DNA of 64,000 nucleotides from Bolinopsis microptera. Its lineage: Eukaryota > Ctenophora > Tentaculata > Lobata > Bolinopsidae. Shown here one piece after another: positions 12,001 to 24,000 of this stretch. Made by a program: the position numbers and the translations under genes. Each line of letters starts with the position of its first letter. Within the stretch, counting starts at the first letter, position 1. The DNA is taken from assembly GCF_026151205.1 (NCBI RefSeq), contig NC_087072.1:25447799-25511798 (forward strand), read 5' to 3'. Under the pieces are notes generated by a model that was not told the DNA's origin, did no database searches, and was given only the letters and a program-made list of their open reading frames with translations.

Positions 12001-15000
12001 TTATACAGCAGAAATAATTTTTTCAGTTATAGTAGAGATTATATTTAAGTACTAAGTACTTTATATTATAATATTATATAAGTACTAAGTACTTTAAATA
12101 TTATATTAGCTGAATTTAAAATACACGTGTATAGTGTATACTTTATATTATAGTACTTTATATTATATTAGCTGAATTTAAAATACACGTGTATTTTAAA
12201 AGCTCCTGCTAAAACAAACTTTTCGTATCACTTATATGTATTTTTCTCCTGTATTTGCCGAATTTTTTCGAAAAATACGGGAAATGTTATAATTAATCTG
12301 TTTTAAAGCTAGGGTCCAACACTCGAAACTGCAAATGTAAGTAACCCTAACAAACCTAACAAAGTAACAAACCATGATTTTAGAACGAAGACGAGACCGT
12401 TTTCTCCAGATGGTGTGTTGATGGACTGAAGGAAGGACATGGAACCTTCTAGATCGTGGTTAAAGAGCTTAATAAATACTACTAACAGGCTCTGCTGGAT
12501 TGTAGGTGACTCACTGAAAGTTAACTATGATAAAGTGAAACAATAAACAATTCTAATAGTGAACAATTCAAACAGTGAACAATTGAAACAGTGAACAATT
12601 GAAACAGTGAACAATTGAAACAGTGAACAATTGAGACAGTGTCCAGTGAACAAGTAACAAATAATATGTCTGAACAAATAAGTGGTTATAACTGCTTACT
12701 GCGCGCGATCTCATTGAGAAGTGTTGAATATTACTATAGTATACAATAGTTAGTGTTAAATGTGCAGTTAGAATTGCTCAGTGCATAAAACAAGGTTACC
12801 AGTTTAAGGTTCTACACATGTCATCAATTATTTTCATAGTAGTAACCGTGTATTAGTAATTGTGATACATTTTTATCATCATTTTAACTTTTACTTAACG
12901 TTATATAAACGTCACATCTTACACTAAATTGATAAAATTAGGGTATTTAAATACAGTGATAAAATACCACAAAAAAATATACCAAAAAAAGTATCGAACA
13001 CATATTAGGATGCAGTATATTAACAATTAAATCCCCCCCCCCCGGCCCCCATATGTGACATATTAATTATTAAGGTAGATCCCCCCCCCATATAATGCGT
13101 GACATATTAACAATTAAGATCCCCCTTATGCGATTATGCGATAAACGTACCATTTAGTGAGTTTGTTAAGAACAGCTTGCAGGATCTTACCATTTAGTGA
13201 GTTTGTTAAGAACAGCTTGCAGGATCTTACCATTTAGTGAGTTTGTTAAGAACAGCTTGCAGGATCTTACCATTTAGTGAGTTTGTTAAGAACAGCTTGC
13301 AGGATCTTACCATTTAGTGAGTTTGTTAAGAACAGCTTGCAGGATCTTACCATTTAGTGAGTTTGTTAAGAACAGCTTGCAGGATCTTACCATTTAGTGA
13401 GTTTGTTAAGAACAGCTTGCAGGATCTTACCATTTAGTGAGTTTGTTAAGAACAGCTTGCAGGATCTGGTTGATGTTGAGAGCTGCTCCAGCGTGTTTAA
13501 TAAGACTGGATACCAATCTACCGGAGTAAAGAGCCCCATACTCGCTCATTTCCGGGTCTAACATCTTAGCAATGAGCTGCATAGTGTACTCCATACCAGT
13601 TATACCATTAATAGTTAGAGCGGTGACTTGCTGGAATCCCAGCGCGAGACACGCCCGCACACACTCCCCGCCACTCTGCAGGATAGCTGTACTGTCCTTC
13701 ACACACCCTATTGTAAGAGCCATCGCGGCCGGGAACACTTCCTTAATATACACCTGGGGGAGGGGACATTAGTGAGGTATACACCTGGGGGAGGGGAGAT
13801 TAGTGAGGTATACACCTGGGGGAGGGGAGATTAGTGAGGTATACACCTGGGGGAGGGGAGATTAGTGAGGTATACACCTGGGGGAGGGGAGATTAGTGAG
13901 GTATACACCTGGGGGAGGGGAGATTAGTGAGGTATACACCTGGGGGAGGGGAGATTAGTGAGGTATACACCTGGGGGAGGGGAGATTAGTGAGGTATACA
14001 CCTGGGGGAGGGGAGATTAGTGAGGTATACATCTGGGGGAGGGGAGATTAGTGAGGTATACACCTGGGGGAGGGGAGATTAGTGAGGTATACACCTGGGG
14101 GAGGGGAGATTAGTGAGGTATACACCTGGGGGAGGGGAGATTAGTGAGGTATACACCTGGGGGAGGGGAGATTAGTGAGGTATACACCTGGGGGAGGGGA
14201 GATTAGTGAGGTATACACCTGGGGGAGGGGAGATTAGTTAGGTATACACCTGGGGGAGGGGAGATTAGTGAGGTATACACCTGGGGGAGGGGAGATTAGT
14301 GAGGTATACACCTGGGGGAGGGGAGATTAGTGAGGTATACACCTGGGGGAGGGGAGATTAGTGAGGTATACACCTGGGGGAGGGGAGATTAGTGGGGTAT
14401 ACACCTGGGGGAGGGGAGATTAGTGAGGTATACACCTGGGGGAGGGGAGATTAGTGAGGTATACACCTGGGGGAGGGGAGATTAGTGAGGTATACACCTG
14501 GGGGAGGGGAGATTAGTGAGGTATACACCTGGGGGAGGGGAGATTAGTGAGGTATACACCTGGGGAGGGGAGATTAGTGAGGTATACACCTGGGGGAGGG
14601 GAGATTAGTGAGGTATACACCTGGGGGAGGGGAGATTAGTGAGGTATACACCTGGGGGAGGGGAGATTAGTTAGGTATACACCTGGGGGAGGGGAGATTA
14701 GTGAGGTATACACCTGGGGGAGGGGAGATTAGTGAGGTATACACCTGGGGGAGGGGAGATTAGTGAGGTATACACCTGGGGGAGGGGAGATTAGTGAGGT
14801 ATACACCTGGGGGAGGGGAGATTAGTGAGGTATACACCTGGGGGAGGGGAGATTAGTGGGGTATACACCTGGGGGAGGGGAGATTAGTGAGGTATACACC
14901 TGGGGGAGGGGAGATTAGTGAGGTATACACCTGGGGGAGGGGAGATCAGTGAGGTATACACCTGGGGGAGGGGAGATTAGTGAGGTATACACCTGGGGGC

Positions 15001-18000
15001 GGGGAGATTAGTGAGGTATACACCTGGGGGAGGGGAGATTAGTGAGGTATACACCTGGGGGAGATGTGAGATTAGTGAGGTATACACCTGGGGGAGGGGA
15101 GATTAGTGAGGTATACACCTGGGGGAGATGTGAGATTAGTGAGGTATACACCTGGGGGAGGGGAGATTAGTGAGGTATACACCTGGGGGAGGGGAGATTA
15201 GTGAGGTATACACCTGGGGGAGGGGAGATTAGTGAGGTATACACCTGGGGGAGATGTGAGATTAGTGAGGTATACACCTGGGGGAGGGGAGATTAGTGAG
15301 GTATACACCTGGGGGAGGGGAGATTAGTGAGGTATACACCTGGGGGAGGGGAGATTAGTGAGGTATACACCTGGGGGAGGGGAGATTAGTGAGGTATACA
15401 CCTGGGGGAGGGAAGATTAGTGAGGTATACACCTGGGGAGGGGAGATTAGTGAGGTATAAACCTGGGGGAGGGGACATTAGTGAGGTATACACCTGGGGG
15501 AGGGGAGATTAGTGAGGTATACACCTGGGGGAGGGGACATTAGTGAGGTATACACCTGGGGGAGGGGAGATTAGTGAGGTATACACCTGGGGGAGGGGAG
15601 ATTAGTGAGGTATACACCTGGGGGAGGGGAGATTAGTGAGGTATACACCTGGGGGAGGGGAGATTAGTAAGGTATACACCTGGGGGAGGGGAGATTAGTG
15701 AGGTATACACCTGGGGGAGGGGACATTAGTGAGGTATACACCTAGGGGAGGGGAGATTAGTGGGGTATACACCTGGGGGAGGGGAGATTAGTGAGGTATA
15801 CACCTGGGGGAGGGGACATTAGTGAGGTATACACCTGGGGGAGGGGAGATTAGTGAGGTATACACCTGGGGGAGGGGAGATTAGTGAGGTATACACCTGG
15901 GGGAGGGGAGATTAGTGAGGTATAAACCTGGGGGAGGGGACATTAGTGAGGTATACACCTGGGGGAGGGGAGATTAGTGAGGTATACACCTGGGGGAGGG
16001 GAGATTAGTGAGGTATACACCTGGGGGAGGGGAGATTAGTGAGGTATACACCTGGGGGAGGGGAGATTAGTGAGGTATACACCTGGTGGAGGGGAGATTA
16101 GTGAGGTATCAGGTATACACCTGGGGGAGGGGAGATTAGTGAGGTATACACCTGGGGGAGGGGAGATTAGTGAGGTATACACCTGGGGGAGGGGAGATTA
16201 GTGAGGTATACACCTGGGGGAGGGGAGATTAGTGAAGTATACACCTGGGGGAGGGGAGATTAGTGAAGTATACACCTGGGGGAGGGGAGATTAGTGAGGT
16301 ATACACCTGGTGGAGGGGAGATTAGTGAGGTATCAGGTATACACCTGGGGGAGGGGAGATTAGTGAGGTATACACCTGGGGGAGGGGAGATTAGTGAGGT
16401 ATACACCTGGGGGAGGGGAGATTAGTGAGGTATACACCTGGGGGAGGGGAGATTAGTGAAGTATACACCTGGGGGAGGGGAGATTAGTGAAGTATACACC
16501 TGGGGGAGGGGAGATTAGTGAGGTATACACCTGGGGGAGGGGAGATTAGTGAGGTATACACCTGGGGGAGGGGAGATTAGTGAGGTATACACCTGGGGGA
16601 GGGGAGATTAGTGAGGTATACACCTGGGGGAGGGGAGATTAGTGAGGTATACACCTGGGGGAGGGGAGATTAGTGAGGTATACACCTGGGGGAGGGGAGA
16701 TTAGTGAGGTATACACCTGGGGGAGGGGAGATTAGTGAGGTATACACCTGGGGGAGGGGAGATTAGTGAGGTATACACCTGGGGGAGGGGAGATTAGTGA
16801 GGTATACACCTGGTGGAGGGGAGATTAGTGAGGTATACACCTGGGGGAGGGGAGATTAGTGGGGTATACACCTGGGGGAGGGGAGATTAGTGAGGTATAC
16901 ACCTGGGGGAGGGGAGATTAGTGAGGTATACACCTGGGGGAGGGGAGATTAGTGAGGTATACACCTGGGGGAGGGGAGATTAGTGAGGTATACACCTGGT
17001 GGAGGGGAGATTAGTGAGGTATCAGGTATACACCTGGGGGAGGGGAGATTAGTGAGGTATACACCTGGGGGAGGGGAGATTAGTGAGGTATACACCTGGG
17101 GGAGGGGAGATTAGTGAGGTATACACCTGGGGGAGGGGAGATTAGTGAAGTATACACCTGGGGGAGGGGAGATTAGTGAAGTATACACCTGGGGGAGGGG
17201 AGATTAGTGAGGTATACACCTGGGGGAGGGGAGATTAGTGAGGTATACACCTGGTGGAGGGGAGATTAGTGAGGTATACACCTGGGGGAGGGGAGATTAG
17301 TGAGGTATACACCTGGGGGAGGGGAGATTAGTGAGGTATACACCTGGGGGAGGGGAGATTAGTGAGGTATACACCTGGTGGAGGGGAGATTAGTGAGGTA
17401 TACACCTGGGGGAGGGGAGATTAGTGGGGTATACACCTGGGGGAGGGGAGATTAGTGAGGTATACACCTGGGGGAGGGGAGATTAGTGAGGTATACACCT
17501 GGGGGAGGGGAGATTAGTGAGGTATACACCTGGGGGAGGGGAGATTAGTGAGGTATACACCTGGGGGAGGGGAGATTAGTGAGGTATACACCTGGGGGAG
17601 GGGAGATTAGTGAGGTATACACCTGGGGGAGGGGAGATTAGTGAAGTATACACCTGGGGGAGGGGAGATTAGTGAAGTATACACCTGGGGGAGGGGAGAT
17701 TAGTGAGGTATACACCTGGGGGAGGGGAGATTAGTGAGGTATACACCTGGGGGAGGGGAGATTAGTGAGGTATACACCTGGGGGAGGGGAGATTAGTGAG
17801 GTATACACCTGGGGGAGGGGAGATTAGTGAGGTATACACCTGGGGGAGGGGAGATTAGTGAGGTATACACCTGGGGGAGGGGAGATTAGTGAGGTATACA
17901 CCTGGTGGAGGGGAGATTAGTGAGGTATACACCTGGGGGAGGGGAGATTAGTGGGGTATACACCTGGGGGAGGGGAGATTAGTGAGGTATACACCTGGGG

Positions 18001-21000
18001 GAGGGGAGATTAGTGAGGTATACACCTGGGGGAGGGGAGATTAGTGAGGTATACACCTGGGGGAGGGGAGATTAGTGAGGTATACACCTGGTGGAGGGGA
18101 GATTAGTGAGGTATCAGGTATACACCTGGGGGAGGGGAGATTAGTGAGGTATACACCTGGGGGAGGGGAGATTAGTGAGGTATACACCTGGGGGAGGGGA
18201 GATTAGTGAGGTATACACCTGGGGGAGGGGAGATTAGTGAAGTATACACCTGGGGGAGGGGAGATTAGTGAAGTATACACCTGGGGGAGGGGAGATTAGT
18301 GAGGTATACACCTGGGGGAGGGGAGATTAGTGAGGTATACACCTGGTGGAGGGGAGATTAGTGAGGTATACACCTGGGGGAGGGGAGATTAGTGAGGTAT
18401 ACACCTGGGGGAGGGGAGATTAGTGAGGTATACACCTGGGGGAGGGGAGATTAGTGAGGTATACACCTGGTGGAGGGGAGATTAGTGAGGTATACACCTG
18501 GGGGAGGGGAGATTAGTGGGGTATACACCTGGGGGAGGGGAGATTAGTGAGGTATACACCTGGGGGAGGGGAGATTAGTGAGGTATACACCTGGGGGAGG
18601 GGAGATGTGAGGTATAACTAAAGACTGAAAACTAACATCAGGTAGAGGAGGAGGAGTTTTCCTGATGAAGGTAGTGAGGAGATCCAGGACCTCAGTTCTC
18701 ATGTCCTCCTCATCCTCCTCGCTCTGCTTCTTAGGAGAAGTAGCAGTGGGGGATCTTAGAATCTGGAGCAGGACGGGTACTACATTGTTCTGTATAGACC
18801 CTCTGCATTCCGGTATTTCAGCTAGAGTTATCAGCACGTCATTAACCTGAGAGTAAGAGGGTTAGGGACCAGATATAGGGGGGGTTAGGGACCATATATA
18901 GGGGGGTTAGGGACCAGATATAGGGGGGTTAGGGACCATATATAGGGGGGTAAGGGACCAGATATAGGGGGGTTAGGGACCAGATATAGGGGGTTAGGGA
19001 CCATTATATATAGGGGGTTATGGACCAGATATAGGGGGATTAGGGACCAGATATAGGGGGTTAGGGACCAGATATAGGGGGTTAGGGACCAGATATAGGG
19101 GGTTAGGGACCAGATATAGGGGGGTTAGGGACCAGATATAGGGGGGTTAGGGACCAGATATAAGGGGGTTAGGGACCAGATATAATAGGGGGTTAGGGAC
19201 CAGATATAGGGGGGTTAGGGACCAGATATAGGGGGGTTAGGGACCAGATATTGGGGGGTTAGGGACCAGATATAGGGGGGTTAGGGACCAGATATAGGGG
19301 GGTTAGGGACCAGATATAGGGGGGTTAGGGACCAGATATAGGGGGGTTAGAGACCAGATATAGGGGGGTTAGGGACCAGATATGATATAGGGGGTTAGGG
19401 ACCAGATATAGGGGGGTTAGGGACCATATTATATAGGGGGTTAGGGACCAGATATAGGGGGTTAGGGACCAGATATAGGGGGGTTAGGGACCAGATATAG
19501 GGGGGTAAGGGACCAGATATAGGACAGCAATAGCAGCAAATCTGGGGAAACTTTGAAATACACCACTTTGAAGCATTTGACCACCCCTTAAAAATCACAA
19601 ATTATGAATTCTAGTAATCTGAATATTTACATAGGTCCAAAAATGTCATAGCTTCATGATAGTGCAACGAAATAAATCCCAGAACATTTTGGTGCTGATG
19701 TTACAGTGTACGCGTGCGCGCGCGCGCGTACTTAACCATCTGTAGGCCAACATATTTAGTTTATGCTTAATTTCTTTATATATTATGTCACCACTAGAGT
19801 GCCCAATACTTTTAGTGAAGGTGTAATGTAAAACGGTTAACCACCAACTGTGGTATATCAAAAAAACCCCAAAAGTGTATGTGTGCGCGCGCGCGCGTAC
19901 TTAACCACCTGGAATGGCACAGCATTGAGATATCACCATAATTCCAAAAGCAGAGTACACCATCCAGGTGCCCAAAACTTTTGGCTATGGTCCCAATACC
20001 ATAAAACCTTAGATGTGGCCATAATGTGGTTAAAACATGTTGATTTTGGACCTTCGGTCAACAGAAGCCATCACAAATTAACCATTATTCAGCACAATCT
20101 GACCTTTTGGTGCCTTATTTTGTTTTGATATTTGATTATGAGAGATAGCTGAAGGATAATAAGTGATTTTAAAGATAATGCAACAAAACTTGTGGCCGTA
20201 TGGCGGTTAAAACGACCAAAAACACTAACTTTGGTCAATTTAAGACCTTTATTAACCATGATGGACGCAACATAGGACTCAGCAATGTTTCTGGTCATAT
20301 AAATGAGCAGGTAGTTATATCTAGATAATGTAGCATGGCCAGCTATAGCTTTACAAAGCTAATATGTGCTCTAACAAGAAATGCGGCCGCTTTTCTTTTG
20401 TGGATGGCCGCTCAATTTCCCGATCCGTGATGGAGTATTTGATCATATTCCATACCACCTGTGGACCCCAGTCTTTACTGTTTATAAGCATGCAGATATG
20501 GCGGAGTGACAGGCCGAGCGCCGCCCAGTTGATATAATTCCATATTTAATTTGAAAATCGTGTATATTTCTATGTAACCATATGTTTATTGTTTATGCAA
20601 CCTGACACGGATTTGTGCAAAATAGTAATACTAACTCAAAATAATAATAATATGCTATCAATTAGTCCCTAGCGGGATGCGTACATGATGAAATTAACAA
20701 TGTACTTGAACATTTCAGCACCGCGCGCCAACAATTGTTTAATTCAGATTTTCGCGCAAAATAACTTTGCGCAGGCAGACACGTGGGCAAAACGTACGCA
20801 GACACGCACGCTCGCACGCAGGTACGGTCGCAAAGCTACCATATCCCAAAAAAAACCTTGATCGCTAACCCTTGTCCTTGACTCTTTTGTGCCTTCGGCA
20901 CTTGAGTCATGGATCGGGAAAAAATGGTTAATTAGTGCAAATATAGGGTATTTTCGAGACATTTTAACCACCTTAGCTGCACATTGATCGGAATGCATGA

Positions 21001-24000
21001 ACTTGGGGTCAATTATGCATTTGCAAACAAATATACACTCATTTGGATAGCAAACCATTATCTGAAGTTCATATTGTGGTTAATTTTCACTTTAATAGAT
21101 GCCTTGTTCAACAGCCTAGCAAGTAATATAGCCCTTTTAACCACTTTTATGACAACATTTCTTGATAACTTTTATCAAGACCCTTCAAATGTCCTTTGTT
21201 GACCATAAAATGTTGACTAAAATCATTAATATTAATAATGTTTTGATTGGTGGTTAACAACAAATTTTGACATTTTAACCATCTTTTTAGCACTTTTTAC
21301 AAATATTAACCACCTCAAATCAACCATACTATTAAATTGCACATTTGTGATAAAAAATTATCATCCATGCACAAATGAACAACCACCACTATACATCTAT
21401 AATCAGAGCAATATTTATAGCTCACCGTTCATCTTCAATTTAACCACCATTAGGACCACAAAATGCCCCCCATGAGGTTTGAAAACTTTTGTGATAGTTG
21501 CACCATGATATGATCTCAATATAATGACTACTCAGTTCATAATATCATATCTCAAAATGGTGGTTAACCCTAAAACTGGTATTTTAACCACCATAGCATA
21601 GTGGCCACATAGATGACCCATTAACCACAATTATTCAACATAACCGTACTGCAGTGTTTTGTGCACCAGAAAAACATCACTCCAACATTGAGATTAACCA
21701 CAATGAGCTGCAACATAATGTTGAAGTCAACATACTCAAATTGTGTGAAAAAAAGTCAATGTCCACCAAGTTTCCCCAGATTTGCTGCTATTGCTGAGGA
21801 GGGTTAGGGTTAGGGACCAGATAAAGGGGGGTTAGGGACCAGATATAGGGGGGTTATGGACCAGGTATAGGGGGTTAGGGTTAGGGACCAGATATAGGGG
21901 GTTAGGGTTAGGGACCAGATATAGGGGGGTAAGGGACCAGATATAGGGGGTTAGGGACCAGATATAGGGGGGTTAGGGACCAGATATAGGGGCCAGGGCC
22001 GGGGGGTAAGGGATGAAATATTATACTGAGAGGGAGTTAGGGGATATGGACCATATAAATGGTTCGTTGTGGAAAAATTGAGTACTTTCAACCTGATTTA
22101 ATTAATTATTTAAGTTTCAACCTGATTTAATTGATTGTTTAAGTTTCAACCTGATTTAATTGATTGTTTAAGTTGCAACCTGACTGACGACGAAAGTGTC
22201 ACTAGCGTGTTTAACGAACAGCTCGACCAGGAACGTGTTGACTTTGTCTGCCTCTACAGCTACAATATCAGGTCTGAAGCCCACACTGACTCTGAGGGCG
22301 TCTAGACAGAGCATGAGGAGGTCTCCCTCCATATTACCTGCCAGGTCAAACAGAGAGGGGATTATAAGCTCCATTGACTTGTGCAATACCTGAAACAGTA
22401 CATACTTGTTTGTAATTTTCTACGTAAAGTTTGCAGTGGTGATATCAAATTCCCACTGAAATGCGAAACCGTATAATAAAAATGGCGGTGTAGAATAAAA
22501 AAGTATTACCAGTTTCTCTTCTGGCTCAGTGAGCTCAGCACACATAGCGTAGACCCCCTTCATAGCACCTATCATAACTGCAGCAGGAGTGCCTGGTTTG
22601 AGAGCAGTGCAGGTGTGTTCTAGCAGCGTGTTTAGAGACTCTTCCGAGGGGAGGCGCTTAATGTAGCTCCCTGTCATCCATATTAGTCTCCCTCGTAGAT
22701 AAGGCTTATCTACATTTAGTCCGGGCAACACAACCGTGTTGTAGAAAGCTCCAAAGTTGAAATCCACCTTCTTAGCTTCCAAACACTCCTCCACCACGTC
22801 TCCACTGATGTTCATAGCTGTTGCACACGCTTCATATAACTTCCAGTTATACCCCTCCGCGATATTCCCGCAGGAGGAGATGTGCCGCGTGATGGCGTTC
22901 ATGAGCGCTTCTACGTAGGACGTCTTCAGTTCAGTAGCCAGATCCATGAGCAGCTCCATAGCTCCTGTTCGTACTGTGTAGTTCATGCTATCCTCGTCAT
23001 CATCCTCCACGTACTTCTCTGGGTCTTCATTCCACAACTCCATCTAGCAGAGTTACCATAACGTTAACAATTACTGTACAATCTAACTCCATCTAGCAGA
23101 GTTACCATAACGTTAACAATTACTGTACAATCTAACTCCATCTAGCAGGTATACCATAACGTTAACAATTACTGTACAATCTAACTCCATCTAGCAGGTA
23201 TACCATAACGTTAACAATTACTGTACAATCTAACTCCATCTAGCAGAGTTACCATAACGTTAACAATTACTGTACAATCTAACTCCATCTAGCGGGTATA
23301 CCATAACGTTAACAATTACTGTACAATCTAACTCCATCTAGCAGGTATACCATAACGTTAACAATTACTGTACATTCCACAACTCCATCTAGCAGGTATA
23401 CCATAACGTTAACAATTACTGTACATTCCACAACTCCATCTAGCAGGTATACCATAACGTTAACAATTACTGTACAATCTAACTCCATCTAGCAGGTATA
23501 CCATAACGTTAACAATTACTGTACAATCTAACTCCATCTAGCAGGTATACCATAACGTTAACAATTACTGTACAATCTAACTCCATCTAGCAGGTATACC
23601 ATAACGTTAACAATTACTGTACAATCTAACTCCATCTAGCAGAGTTACCATAACGTTAACAATTACTGTACAATCTAACTCCATCTAGCAGGTATACCAT
23701 AACGTTAACAATTACTGTACAATCTAACTCCATCTAGCAGGTATACCATAACGTTAACAATTACTGTACAATCTAACTCCATCTAGCAGGTATACCATAA
23801 CGTTAACAATTACTGTACAATCTAACTCCATCTAGCAGGTGTACCATAACGTTAACAATTACTGTACATTCCACAACTCCATCTAGCAGAGTTACCATAA
23901 CGTTAACAATTACTGTACAATCTAACTCCATCTAGCAGGTATACCATAACGTTAACAATTACTGTACAATCTAACTCCATCTAGCAGGTATACCATAACG

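Noticed and set aside
13754-18612. CRISPR-like array
   Set aside because: Units are contiguous 31-bp tandem repeats without unique spacers, inside a eukaryotic intron.
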